Positions 1 to 9,751 of a stretch of DNA of 42,731 nt are shown one piece after another. The notes beneath the pieces were generated by a model that saw only the letters and a program-made list of their open reading frames with translations, was not told the origin of the DNA and did no database searches. The number at the start of each line of letters is the position of its first letter. The first letter of the stretch is position 1. A program made the position numbers and the translations under genes. The DNA is from Actinomycetospora sp. (GTDB lineage: Bacteria > Actinomycetota > Actinomycetes > Mycobacteriales > Pseudonocardiaceae), in NCBI GenBank assembly GCA_029266415.1, contig JAQSWW010000026.1, forward strand, positions 1-42,731, read 5' to 3'.

Positions 1-114
1 GTCGGCGGGCACGGGCTGGTGAGCCGGGTCGCCGCGGTGCTCGACCTCGGCGAGGTGTTCGCGATCGTCGTGAGCCTCCCCGCCGCGCTGTGCGGGTCCG
101 CCGAGGCGGGCTGA
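1..114 (+). CDS. C-terminal end of a protein truncated by the window edge, possibly a STAS-domain anti-sigma factor antagonist
   Basis: Frame 1 reads VGGHGLVSRVAAVLDLGEVFAIVVSLPAALCGSAEAG*; the G-x-V-x-R-V-x-x-L-x-L-x-x-V-F pattern resembles a STAS C-terminus. Confidence 0.35.
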   Translation, partial: VGGHGLVSRVAAVLDLGEVFAIVVSLPAALCGSAEAG

Positions 115-126
115 CCGGCTGCTCCT

Positions 127-864
127 CTAGGCCGGCTCCTCGCGCTCGCCCACCTCGTCCCCGTGCTCGGCGTGCTCGGCGGCCAGGGCCACGTTGCGCG
201 CCCGTCCCCGCAGCCGCCGCCGGACGTTGACCACCAGCTGCACCGTGGCGACGAGGGCCAGGACCGCCCACAGCGCGGCGCCACCGGCGACCACGGTCGC
301 GCCGACGGACGGCACCACGCCGGCCGCGGCCAGCGAGAGGCCGCCGATGAGCAGCCGGGCCGGGCGCTCGGCGATGGTCACGAGACCGACCTCGGCCACG
401 CCCTCCGCGGCGGCGCTCGCCCGCACCGACTCGTCGAGGACGGTGAGCACCGCGGCCGCCGCACACACCGGTCCGGGCGCCCCCAGGGCCCAGAGGGCGA
501 CGATCATGCCGAGGTCGCTCACGCGGTCGACGAGCTGGTCGAGGATGCGCCCCCACGCGGTGGCGGAGTCGGTCAGCTCCGCGAGCGCGCCGTCGACGCC
601 GTCGAGCAGGGCGACGAGCACGACGAGGACCGCCGCGAGCAGGGCCCACCGGCCGCCGAGCCAGGCGACCCCGCCGATCGAGACCGCCCCGAGGCCGCCG
701 AGGACGGTCACCCGCCCCGGCGGGACCCCCCGGCGCGCCAGCGGGGCGGCGAGGCGGTGCGCGACACGCAGCCACAGGCGCGTCGCCGGGGAGGAGCGGA
801 CGTCGTAGTCGCCGTGCGCCCGCGACCAGCGGTCGAGGTAGCCGTCGAGGTCGTCGACGTCCAC
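127..864 (-). CDS. CDP-alcohol phosphatidyltransferase family membrane protein
   Basis: LLDGVDGALAELTDSATAWGRILDQLVDRVSD resembles the Dx2DGx2A...G...D...D signature; multiple hydrophobic segments; GTG start chosen at VDVDDLDGYLDRW. Confidence 0.7.
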   Translation of the reverse strand: MDVDDLDGYLDRWSRAHGDYDVRSSPATRLWLRVAHRLAAPLARRGVPPGRVTVLGGLGAVSIGGVAWLGGRWALLAAVLVVLVALLDGVDGALAELTDSATAWGRILDQLVDRVSDLGMIVALWALGAPGPVCAAAAVLTVLDESVRASAAAEGVAEVGLVTIAERPARLLIGGLSLAAAGVVPSVGATVVAGGAALWAVLALVATVQLVVNVRRRLRGRARNVALAAEHAEHGDEVGEREEPA

Positions 865-949
865 ACGCCACCCCCGCTGCCCCGACCGGCCGACGCCGCC
901 ATCGTAGAGGCGGCGGCCGTCCGCGATCGGACGACGCGGGCGAACGGGC

Positions 950-1387
950 TCAGAGGTCGGCCCCGACACTGCGCCGATCGCGGCGCGCGTCCCACACGAG
1001 CTGGCGGACCTGCTGGCGCACCCGTCCGACGTCCTCGAGCGGGGAGTCGACGAGCAGACCGAAGAACTGGCTCCAGCGCACACCGTGGAGGACCAGGCCG
1101 GGCCCGGCGTCCCCCGAGTACAGCGCCAGCAGCACCCCGAGCCCGTCGGCGTCGCAGGCGCGCACGGCGCTCACGTCGACGACGATCTCCGTGGCCTCCG
1201 CCGGGGATCGCCGGCGGCAGTGCTCCAGGAGGTCCTCCGCGGCCCGGGCGCCCAGGTCGCCGTCCAGCACGATCCGGGTGCTCACCCGCCGCGAGGCATC
1301 GTCGGTCTCCACGCCCACCCCCACACAGCACCGCGCCACGCGCGGGCGCACCGGGGTCCGGGGCACGTCCACGACCGTCCGGATCAC
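950..1387 (-). CDS. STAS-domain protein (anti-sigma factor antagonist-like)
   Basis: Translation ...TRIVLDGDLGARAAEDLLEHCRRRSPAEATEIVVDVSAVRACDADGLGVLLAL... fits a STAS fold; GTG start. Confidence 0.6.
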   Translation of the reverse strand: MIRTVVDVPRTPVRPRVARCCVGVGVETDDASRRVSTRIVLDGDLGARAAEDLLEHCRRRSPAEATEIVVDVSAVRACDADGLGVLLALYSGDAGPGLVLHGVRWSQFFGLLVDSPLEDVGRVRQQVRQLVWDARRDRRSVGADL

Positions 1388-1615
1388 CGTAGCCCCGGAC
1401 GGGCGCTCCTCCACGCCCCCGAACGGAGGTAGCGGCGACGGGGTCCGCGGTGACGCACGGTGCGCCCGGGCCGGCCGTGGGACGATGGTGTGGCGCGGCA
1501 CCTCTCGGTGCCGGGCGTCGTGTCTGCCCCGGACCCGGTGGACGTCCTGCACCCCCGATCCGGAGGCGTCTCCCGTGCTGCCTCGCGATCTCCCGGCACC
1601 CGAGAGGCACCGCCC

Positions 1616-2632
1616 GTGACCCGATCCGTCCCCCGCCGCACCGAGTTCGCCGAGCTGACGCACACGCTGCGTGCCGCGGGGCTGCTCGAGCGCCGTCGTG
1701 GCTGGTACGCCGCCTACATCGCCATCACCCTGGGCGTCCTCGCCGCCGGCGGCGTCGCGTTCGTCGCCATCGGCGACTCGTGGTGGGCGGTGGCCCTGGC
1801 CCCGGTGTTCGCCGTCGTCGCCACGCAGTGCGGCTTCATCGGCCACGACGCGGGCCATCGCCAGATCTTCGACAGCGGGACCGCGAACGACGCGGTGGGC
1901 TACGTGGCCGGCAACCTCGCGATCGGGCTCGGTTTCAACCGGTGGGTGGCCGACCACAACGCGCACCACGCCAACCCCAACCACGAGGACCGCGACCCGG
2001 ACGTCCGGATCCCGGTGCTCGCCTTCAGCCCCGACCAGGCGGTCGGCCGTCGCGGGATCGCCGGGTTCATCACCCGCCACCAGGCCGGCCTGTTCTTCCC
2101 GCTGCTGCTGCTCGAAGGGCTGAGCCTGCACGTCACCAGCATCCGGGCGCTCGTCGAGGACCGGGTCCGCGCTCGCGGTCTCGAGGCGGGTCTGCTCGCC
2201 GCCCACACGGTGCTCTACCTCGGCGCGGTGTTCCTCGTGCTCTCCCCCGGCCCCGCCGTGGTGTTCATCGCCGTGCAGCAGGGGCTCTTCGGGCTGTACC
2301 TCGGTGCGGTGTTCGCCCCGAACCACAAGGGCATGCCCATGGTGTCGGCGGAGGACCAGCTCGACCCGATCCGCAAGCAGGTGCTCACCTCGCGGAACAT
2401 CCGCGGGAACGTCCTGATCGACCACGCCATGGGTGGGTTGAACTACCAGATCGAGCACCACCTGTTCGCCCGGATGCCCCGGCCGAACCTCCGGCGTGCC
2501 CAGCCCCTCGTCGCCGCCTTCTGCGCCCGGCAGGACATCTCCTACGCGGAGACCGGACTGATCGACTCCTACGTGCAGACCCTGCGCCACCTGCGAACGA
2601 GCGCGGCGCCGGCGCGCGTCGCCGCGGCCTGA
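1616..2632 (+). CDS. Fatty acid desaturase (acyl-CoA/acyl-lipid type)
   Basis: Three His boxes: GHDAGH, HNAHHANPN, QIEHHLF; GTG start at VTRSVPRRTEF. Confidence 0.85.
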   Translation: MTRSVPRRTEFAELTHTLRAAGLLERRRGWYAAYIAITLGVLAAGGVAFVAIGDSWWAVALAPVFAVVATQCGFIGHDAGHRQIFDSGTANDAVGYVAGNLAIGLGFNRWVADHNAHHANPNHEDRDPDVRIPVLAFSPDQAVGRRGIAGFITRHQAGLFFPLLLLEGLSLHVTSIRALVEDRVRARGLEAGLLAAHTVLYLGAVFLVLSPGPAVVFIAVQQGLFGLYLGAVFAPNHKGMPMVSAEDQLDPIRKQVLTSRNIRGNVLIDHAMGGLNYQIEHHLFARMPRPNLRRAQPLVAAFCARQDISYAETGLIDSYVQTLRHLRTSAAPARVAAA

Positions 2633-2655
2633 CCGGTCTGGGGCACAGTGGCGCC

Positions 2656-3123
2656 ATGGCTCCCCACCGCACGGCTCCCCGCGGCACGGCCGTTCACGGC
2701 TGGCGCGCGACGCTCGTCCTGCCCGGTCGGACGGTGGTGCGGGGTCGCGGCGTGCAGGACCCGCTGCCGGCGGGCCGCGAGCCCGAGTTCGGCCTCTACC
2801 TCGGCGTCGAGTACCACCCGGCGTGGGAGCACGAGCGGCTCGCGTGGCCCGACTTCGGCGTGCCCGACGACCCGCACGCCGCGGTGCGGGCGATCGCGCA
2901 GCTCTACGCCCGGGCACGCGCCGGGGAGCGCGTCGAGACCGCGTGCCGGGCCGGCAAGGGCCGCACCGGCACCGTCATCGCCTGCCTGGCGATCCTCGAC
3001 GGCCTCCCCGCCGACCACGCGGTGAGCTGGACCCGGCGCCACCACCACCACCGCGCGGTGGAGACCCCGTGGCAGCGGCGCTGGGTCCGGCGCTTCCCCC
3101 AGCTCCTGGCGTCCTCGGGCTGA
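2656..3123 (+). CDS. Protein-tyrosine-phosphatase-like (CX5R) protein
   Basis: Active-site loop CRAGKGRTGT in a 155-aa ORF with ATG start. Confidence 0.7.
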   Translation: MAPHRTAPRGTAVHGWRATLVLPGRTVVRGRGVQDPLPAGREPEFGLYLGVEYHPAWEHERLAWPDFGVPDDPHAAVRAIAQLYARARAGERVETACRAGKGRTGTVIACLAILDGLPADHAVSWTRRHHHHRAVETPWQRRWVRRFPQLLASSG

Positions 3124-3158
3124 GCCTCGGTCGATCCGGACGCCGCCGAGCCGGGCCG

Positions 3159-5615
3159 TCACGCCTCGTCCTCCAGCACGCGGACCGTGCCGGTGTCGCC
3201 GTCGACGCGCACGCGGTCGCCGGTGTGCAGCCGGTCGGTGGCCGAGCCCGTGCCGAGGACGGCGGGGATGCCGTACTCGCGGGCCACGATCGAGCTGTGG
3301 CTCAGCGGGCCGCCGATGTCGGTGACCACCGCCGCGGCGCGCGCGAACAGCGGCGTCCAGGCCGGGGTGGTCATGCGGGCGACCAGCACCTCGCCCGGCT
3401 GCATCGCCCCGAAGTCCTCCGGGCCCCGCAGCACCCGCGCCGTCGCGGTGACCGTGCCCGTCGAGCCGGGGACGCCGGTGAGCTCCTCCCCCGCGGGGGT
3501 GTCCGCCCCGGGCATGAACGGGCCGACGAGCCTCGTCAGCCACCGGCCGCGCGGCAGCATCTGGGGTGGCGAGACCAGGGCGCGGCCGCGGCGCAGGGCC
3601 CGGCGCTCGGCCACCGGCGGGTCCACCGGCTCGCCGCGGATCGCGGTGCGCAGCTCGGCCTCGGTGAGCCAGAAGACGTCGTCGGCGCCGACCGGGAGCC
3701 GCCCGCCGAGCTCACGCAGCATCCGGTGCATGAGCGGCCAGGCCAGCCCGACGTCGGCCAGCGCGTCCTCGCGGACGGGTCCCAGCGTCCGGGCCCGGGC
3801 GAGCAGGGCGTCGAAGACGCGGCGCCGGACCGGGCCCAGCCGGGACCGGATCGCCCGCGCCCTGGCGTCGCGCCCGGCCCGGAGGCGGTCGCCGCGGACG
3901 GCGGGGTCGGTGGCCTGGTCGGACATCTGGAAGCGGATCGCGTCGAGCAGCGTGCTCGGGTCGTCGGCCGGGGTGGGCACGGCGAAGTCCAGGTCGAACA
4001 CCGTGTGCCCGTAGCGGTCGAGGTGCTCCCGGAAGCGCCGGCGCCACGCCGGATCGTCCATCCCGCTGGCCTTCGCCTCCATCGCCAGCGCGTGCAGCGC
4101 CCGCTCGGCCCGCAGCGGCTCGCTGTCCTCGCCCAGCAGCAGCACGTGCGCGGCGGGGTCGCCGGCGCGCCGGACGAGGCGCTCGTAGAACTGCGCGAAG
4201 GCGATCTCGGCGGTCGCCGCGAGCGGGATGACCGACTGCACGGCCGTGTAGTACGTCGCGCCCGCCCGCAGCAGGGCGACGACACCGTCGAGGAGCTCTT
4301 CGGACGACAGCGCCGCGAGGTCCTCCGCCGCCCACGCCGCGACGGTGGCCGCGTAGGAGGGATGGGCCCGCTCGCGCCAGCCGCGCACGCCGCCCCGGAC
4401 CTCCGGCCGGTTCAGCCCGCGGATCGCCAGGGGCGTCCGCAGCGTCAGCGAGACCAGCCCGCGGGTGCGGTAGAAGTAGTAGGCGTAGCCGTTGATCGTC
4501 GGGAAGGCGATGTCGCCCTCGGGCACCGGTCGCCCCATCGCCTGGGTCAGCAGCTCCCGGATCGACCCCGTCACCGCGGGCCCGATCAGGTCGGCGAACA
4601 GCGGGGTGAGCGGGCTCGGCATCTGCTCGACGATGCTGGCGCGGAAGTAGACGCCGTGCGGGTACGGCAGCGGCCAGGTCTCCGGCGGCGGGGCGGTCGG
4701 GGCGGGCAGCGCGGTGATCGGACGGGACTGGACCAGCGCGAACGCGCCGTCCGCCCGCACCCACTCGATGTCCTGGGGCGCCCCGAAGTGCTCATCGGCG
4801 CGCACCCCCAGGCGCGCGAGCTCCCCCACCGCGGCGGCGTCGAGCACCGGCGCGCGCCGCCGGTCCGCGGGCACGGGGACCTGGGCGGTGCCGCCGCCGG
4901 TGGACACGGTCATCTCGGTCTTGTCGGCCACGGTGCGCCCGACCTCGGCGAACGTCGCCCGGTCGACGACGAGCTCGTCGGTGGCCACCAGCCCGCCGAC
5001 CACCGACTCGCCCAGCCCCCAGGCCGCGCTGACCACCACCCGGTCGCGCCGGCCCGTCGTCGGCTCCGCGGTGAACAGGACCCCGGACGCCTCGGCGTCC
5101 ACCATCCGCTGGATGACCACCGCGAGGCGCACGTCGTCGGGGGCTGCGAGGGCCGTGCCCTGCCGGTCGCGGTAGTCGATCGCCCGCGCGCTCCACAGCG
5201 AGGCCCAGCACCGGACCACGGCGTCGAGCAGCGCGTCCTCGCCGCGGACGTCGAGCATCGTCTCCTGCTGACCGGCGAAGCTGGCGTCGGCGAGGTCCTC
5301 GGCGGTGGCGGAGGAGCGCACCGCGACCGGCGGCGCGCCGAGGTCGGCGTAGACGGCGCGGATCTCGGCGGCCACGGCGCCGGGCACCGGCGCGGCCCGG
5401 AACGCGGCCTGGACCGCCTCGGCCCCTCGGGCGGCCAGCGCGGGGACGTCCAGGCCCGCCGCCGCGACGAACGCCGCGTAGGCGTCGGTGGTCAGGACCA
5501 CGCCCGGCGGCACCGGGAGCCCGGCCCGCACCAGCTCGCCGAGGTTCGCTCCCTTGCCCCCGGCGAGGGCGACATCAGCGGCGCTGACCTGCGCGAACGT
5601 CCGCACGAAGTCCAC
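3159..5615 (-). CDS. PEP synthase / rifampicin phosphotransferase-like protein (ATP-grasp + swivelling His domain)
   Basis: N-terminal GGKGANLGELVRAGLPVPPGVVLTTDAY, AVRSSATAEDLADASFAGQQETMLDV; C-terminal His domain GGPLSHSSIVAREYGIPAVLGTG. Confidence 0.8.
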   Translation of the reverse strand: MDFVRTFAQVSAADVALAGGKGANLGELVRAGLPVPPGVVLTTDAYAAFVAAAGLDVPALAARGAEAVQAAFRAAPVPGAVAAEIRAVYADLGAPPVAVRSSATAEDLADASFAGQQETMLDVRGEDALLDAVVRCWASLWSARAIDYRDRQGTALAAPDDVRLAVVIQRMVDAEASGVLFTAEPTTGRRDRVVVSAAWGLGESVVGGLVATDELVVDRATFAEVGRTVADKTEMTVSTGGGTAQVPVPADRRRAPVLDAAAVGELARLGVRADEHFGAPQDIEWVRADGAFALVQSRPITALPAPTAPPPETWPLPYPHGVYFRASIVEQMPSPLTPLFADLIGPAVTGSIRELLTQAMGRPVPEGDIAFPTINGYAYYFYRTRGLVSLTLRTPLAIRGLNRPEVRGGVRGWRERAHPSYAATVAAWAAEDLAALSSEELLDGVVALLRAGATYYTAVQSVIPLAATAEIAFAQFYERLVRRAGDPAAHVLLLGEDSEPLRAERALHALAMEAKASGMDDPAWRRRFREHLDRYGHTVFDLDFAVPTPADDPSTLLDAIRFQMSDQATDPAVRGDRLRAGRDARARAIRSRLGPVRRRVFDALLARARTLGPVREDALADVGLAWPLMHRMLRELGGRLPVGADDVFWLTEAELRTAIRGEPVDPPVAERRALRRGRALVSPPQMLPRGRWLTRLVGPFMPGADTPAGEELTGVPGSTGTVTATARVLRGPEDFGAMQPGEVLVARMTTPAWTPLFARAAAVVTDIGGPLSHSSIVAREYGIPAVLGTGSATDRLHTGDRVRVDGDTGTVRVLEDEA

Positions 5616-5692
5616 GAGGACCAGTATGCGCGCGGAGGCGTCGGCCGTCGGGCGGCATCGCCGTGCGGCGGTCCCGCCGTAGTGTTCGGACC

Positions 5693-7012
5693 GTGGCGAC
5701 GGCGGGGCGGACCTGGGGCGACGTCTTCACCGCGCTCACCGACCGGTCGCACCTCGTCGTGGGCGAGGGCCTGTCGGCCATGGTCGACGAGGTCGTGGCG
5801 CCGATGGGCCTGCGCGCCGACGTGTTCCTGGTCGACCTGGGCCAGCGGGTGATGACCTCGTTGCGGGTCGATCCCCCGACACCCCTGTCGGTGGACGGGA
5901 CGCTCGCGGGGCGGGCCTTCCAGCACGGCGAGTTCGTCGCCGGCCTCGACGAGCAGGGCCGGCGCCTGCTCTGGATCCCGATGCTCGACGGCACCGAGCG
6001 CGCCGGCGTGGTGCGCCTCGAGCTCGACGCCGACGTCGTCGACGACCTGGAGTTCCGGCGCCGCTGCTGGACGCTGTCGGGGCTGATGGGCCACATCGCC
6101 ATCGCCAAGCTGCCCTACAGCGACCGCGTCCGCCGCATCCGGGCGCCCCGGCCCCTGTCGGTGGCCGCCGAGCTGCTCTGGCAGCTCGTCCCGCCCCGGA
6201 CCTTCGCCACGCGGGACGTCGTCGTCACCGCGCTGCTCGAGCCCTACGACGAGGTCGCCGGCGACGCCTACGACTACGCCGTCGACACCGACACCGCCTA
6301 CGTCGCGGTCTTCGACGGCGTCGGGCACGACCTCGCGGCCGGCAGCGCCACCGCGCTGGCGGTCAGCGCCATCCGCAACGCCCGCCGTCGCGGCGTCGAC
6401 GACCTCGTCGCGCTCGCCGCCGAGGCCGACGTCCAGATGCAGGCCGCCGGCACCCGGCCCCGGTTCGTCACCGGCGTCCTGGCCCGGCTCGACCTGCGCA
6501 CCGGCGAGCTGCGCTACCTCGTCGCGGGCCACCCGCGCCCGCTGCTGCTGCGCCACGGGCACCTCGTCGACGCGTTCCGGGCGGCACCGCGCCTCCCGCT
6601 GGGGCTCGGGCCCCACCTCACCGGCCAGCGGGCCGTGCCCGTCGAGGTGGCGGTCGAGTGGCTCGAGCCCGACGACCGCGTCGTGTTCTACACCGACGGG
6701 ATCACCGAGGCCCGCGACGCCGACGGCGTGCTCTTCGGGGAACGCCGCCTGGTCGACCTCAGCGAGCGCGCCGAGCTCGACGACGTCTCCGCCCCCGAGC
6801 GGCTGCGCCGCCTCGCCGCCGCGGTCCTCGACCACCAGAGCGGGCTGCTCCAGGACGACGCGACGCTGCTGATGCTCGACTGGTCCACCACGGGCCACGA
6901 ACGCCTGCTGCCCTCGGTCGCCCGCGCCGCCACCGCGTCCGCGTCCCCGGACCTGCGCCCCCAGCAGGTGTCGGCCACCGCGGCCGGTGGCTTCCGTACG
7001 CCCTCGCCTTGA
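5693..7012 (+). CDS. PP2C-family SpoIIE serine/threonine phosphatase
   Basis: EVAGDAYDYAVDTDTAYVAVFDGVGHDLAAG and FYTDGITEARDADG motifs; GTG start. Confidence 0.8.
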   Translation: MATAGRTWGDVFTALTDRSHLVVGEGLSAMVDEVVAPMGLRADVFLVDLGQRVMTSLRVDPPTPLSVDGTLAGRAFQHGEFVAGLDEQGRRLLWIPMLDGTERAGVVRLELDADVVDDLEFRRRCWTLSGLMGHIAIAKLPYSDRVRRIRAPRPLSVAAELLWQLVPPRTFATRDVVVTALLEPYDEVAGDAYDYAVDTDTAYVAVFDGVGHDLAAGSATALAVSAIRNARRRGVDDLVALAAEADVQMQAAGTRPRFVTGVLARLDLRTGELRYLVAGHPRPLLLRHGHLVDAFRAAPRLPLGLGPHLTGQRAVPVEVAVEWLEPDDRVVFYTDGITEARDADGVLFGERRLVDLSERAELDDVSAPERLRRLAAAVLDHQSGLLQDDATLLMLDWSTTGHERLLPSVARAATASASPDLRPQQVSATAAGGFRTPSP

Positions 7013-7120
7013 CGTCCTCCGGAGGCGGCGACGAACCCGTCGATGGCGGCGGCGAGGGCCGGCGGACAGGAGCGCGACGGGCACCGTGATCACCTCGGTG
7101 GTGGGGACGGGCGGGACGGG

Positions 7121-7954
7121 TCACGGGTCCGCCCGCAGGTCGACGACGACACCGGCGTGGTCCGACGGCCACGCGCCCGCGGCCGGCGCACGGTCGGCGA
7201 AGAGCCCGACGCGCTCGACCGCGACCGGCACCGTGCCGCGCCCCAGCCCGAGCAGCACGTAGTCGACCCGCGAGGGCGGTTCGCCGCGGGCGGCGATGTA
7301 CGGGTTCTCGCGCCGCCAGGTGGCGCCGTCCATGCGGTCCGGCCCGGTCGCCCAGCGCCAGGTGTCGGCCAGCAGCAGGTGCGGCTCCGCCGGGGCGGTG
7401 AGGTGGCCCTCGAGCAGCCGCACCTCGTCCGACGCGGGCTCGGCGTTGAGGTCGCCCACGACCACCGGCGGCAGGTCGGTCTCCTCCGCCGTCGCGACGT
7501 GGCGCACGATCGCCCGCACCTGCGCGACCCGCAGCGCCGAGGCGGTCAGGGCCGACGCCAGGTGGGTCACCACGACGCGCAGCGACCCGGCGGGCGTGTC
7601 GATCACCGTGCTGAGCAGCACCTGCGCGGCCGGTCCGTCCGCGCACGGCAGGGTCTCGGTGTGGACGTCGCGCAGGGGCCAGCGGCTGAGCACGGCGTTG
7701 CCCAGGCCCCACGAGTCGTCGCCGAGGCGCCCGGTCCACGGCGAGGCGTCGGGCACCCCGGCGAACGCGACGTGGCGGTCGAGCTCGTCGGCGAGCCCGG
7801 CGGCGAGGTGCTCGTCCCCGCGCGACCACACCTCCTGCAGACCGACGACGTCGGCGTCCAGCGCCCGCAGGGCCGCGGCGATCGCGGGGCGCCGGCCGTC
7901 GGGGTCGCCGAAGCGCCACCAGAGGTTCCAGGTGGCGATCCGCACGGCGGTCAC
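7121..7954 (-). CDS. Endonuclease/exonuclease/phosphatase family protein
   Basis: VRIATWNLWW, VVGLQEVW, VVVGDLNAEPASDEVR, RVDYVLL, SDHAGVVVDL motifs. Confidence 0.85.
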   Translation of the reverse strand: MTAVRIATWNLWWRFGDPDGRRPAIAAALRALDADVVGLQEVWSRGDEHLAAGLADELDRHVAFAGVPDASPWTGRLGDDSWGLGNAVLSRWPLRDVHTETLPCADGPAAQVLLSTVIDTPAGSLRVVVTHLASALTASALRVAQVRAIVRHVATAEETDLPPVVVGDLNAEPASDEVRLLEGHLTAPAEPHLLLADTWRWATGPDRMDGATWRRENPYIAARGEPPSRVDYVLLGLGRGTVPVAVERVGLFADRAPAAGAWPSDHAGVVVDLRADP

Positions 7955-8433
7955 CGGGCCGCCCGGGCCAGCAGCCACCAGAGTGCGCGCTGTGGGGCGT
8001 CGGGCAGGCCGGCGACCGTGAACGACAGGTCGTGCGCGGCGTTGATGCGGGCGAGCTCGAGCAGCGGCGGGCGATCCGGCGCCGCGGCCAGGGCGCGCAG
8101 CTGCTCCTGCAGCGGGCCCGCCGGGGTCTCGACGGTCCGGAACCGGACCGGCTCGTCGCCCGGGTTGGCGAAGGAGTGCGTGGTGCCCGGCGGCACGCTC
8201 ACCGACTCACCGGGCAGCACGAGGCGCCGTTCCCGCCCGCGGCGGACCAGCAGCCGGCCCGACTCGACCGTGAACACCTCGGCCTCGTGGCGATGGCGGT
8301 GCGCCGGCGGACCGGGGTGCCGCGGCGGGAGGACCGCCGAGAACACGAAGTCCGGCGCCGACGCCTCGACGGTGATGCGCTGGCCGTCGGCGAACTCGAT
8401 CGCGGTCACGCCGCCACCTCCGGGTCCGGTCAC
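7951..8433 (-). CDS. Cupin-domain protein
   Basis: PPAHRHRHEAEVFTVESGRLLVRRG...VPPGTTHSFANPGDEPVRF; start may be internal; 4-nt overlap with the downstream gene. Confidence 0.75.
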   Translation of the reverse strand: MTGPGGGGVTAIEFADGQRITVEASAPDFVFSAVLPPRHPGPPAHRHRHEAEVFTVESGRLLVRRGRERRLVLPGESVSVPPGTTHSFANPGDEPVRFRTVETPAGPLQEQLRALAAAPDRPPLLELARINAAHDLSFTVAGLPDAPQRALWWLLARAAR

Positions 8434-8654
8434 TGCTGCGGGTCCACCCCCTCGACGACGCGGGGCCGTCGAGCGTGACGGGCACCGGCGTGCCGTGGGT
8501 CACATGTCCGCAGCCGCGGTCGGCGCACCGCGGGGAAACCCGATCCGGCTGTGAGCAGCGCCATCGCCGTACCGGATGGTAGGACTTCCGAGTAACCGCG
8601 ACCGGCCCGCATGGTGGAGGTCGGCGTCGTCGACCACGGCGTGACCGCACCGCC

Positions 8655-9692
8655 GTGGAGGGTCCCCCCGTGCCCCGAGTCCCGATCGCCGACCGCCCCA
8701 CCACCGCGCGGGGGCCACGGCTGCTCGGGGCGGGGGCGTACCGGCCCCGGCGGGTGGTGGACAACGCCGAGGTCTGCGCGCCGATCGAGGGCGCCGACGC
8801 CGACTGGGTGTTCGCCCGCTCCGGCATCCGCACCCGCCGGTTCGCGGGGGCCGACGAGACCGTCGTCGCCATGTCCGCCGCCGCGGCCGGCGACGCCCTC
8901 GCCGCGGCCGGGCTGACCGTGGCCGCGGTCGACGTCGTGCTCGTGGCGACGATGTCGGCCGACACCGCCTGCCCGCAGGTCGCCCCGCGCGTCGCCGCCG
9001 AGCTCGGCACCACCGCCCCGGCGTTCGACCTGGGCGCCGCGTGCTCGGGGTTCTGCTACGGCCTCGAGACCGCCGCGGCGCTGGTCGTCGCGGGCACCGC
9101 CCGCCACGTCCTCGTCGTCGGGGTCGAGCGCATGAGCGACCTGCTGGACCCGACCGACCGCGGCACCGCGTTCCTGTTCGGCGACGGCGCCGGCGCGGTC
9201 GTGGTCGGCCCGGGCGAGACCACGGGCATCGGCCCGGTGGTGTGGGGCAGCGACGGCGGCCAGTCCGACCTCATCGTCCACGCCCCGTCCGACCCCGTGG
9301 ACGGGTCGGCGGGCGAGGGCGTGTCCGGCCTGCGGATGCAGGGCCCCGCGGTGTTCCGCTGGGCCAGCACCGAGATCGCCCCGGTCGCCGGGAAGGCGCT
9401 GGCGGCCGCCGGGGTCGGCGTCGACGACCTCGGCGCCTTCGTGCCCCACCAGGCCAACAACCGGATCACCGACGCCCTCGTGCGCGCGCTCGACATCCCC
9501 GACCACGTCGCCGTCGCCCGCGACGTGACCGGCACCGGCAACACCTCCGCGGCGTCGGTCCCCCTCGCCCTGCACGCCCTGCTGGTCGACGGCGATGCCC
9601 GTCCCGGCGACCTGGCCCTGCTCTGCGGCTTCGGCGCGGGGCTCACCTACGCGGCCCAGGTCGTCGAGCTCCCGCCGGTGTCGCCCGCCTGA
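8655..9692 (+). CDS. 3-oxoacyl-ACP synthase III family (FabH-like)
   Basis: GAACSGFCYGLETA (Cys), VPHQANNRI (His), GNTSAAS (Asn) catalytic triad. Confidence 0.9.
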   Translation: MEGPPVPRVPIADRPTTARGPRLLGAGAYRPRRVVDNAEVCAPIEGADADWVFARSGIRTRRFAGADETVVAMSAAAAGDALAAAGLTVAAVDVVLVATMSADTACPQVAPRVAAELGTTAPAFDLGAACSGFCYGLETAAALVVAGTARHVLVVGVERMSDLLDPTDRGTAFLFGDGAGAVVVGPGETTGIGPVVWGSDGGQSDLIVHAPSDPVDGSAGEGVSGLRMQGPAVFRWASTEIAPVAGKALAAAGVGVDDLGAFVPHQANNRITDALVRALDIPDHVAVARDVTGTGNTSAASVPLALHALLVDGDARPGDLALLCGFGAGLTYAAQVVELPPVSPA

Positions 9693-9710
9693 CGCGCGTC
9701 GGCCGTGGTC

Positions 9711-9740
9711 GTGCACGACGACGCCGTGCACGACGACGCC
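9711..9740. repeat. Two tandem 15-bp units GTGCACGACGACGCC
   Basis: Exact tandem duplication read directly from sequence in the gap between convergent genes. Confidence 0.9.
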
Positions 9741-9751
9741 GCAGGTCGGGG

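Noticed and set aside
2823-5852. 1009-aa plus-strand ORF
   Set aside because: Antisense to the strongly supported PEP-synthase-like gene; low-complexity R/G/P/A composition typical of shadow frames in high-GC DNA.
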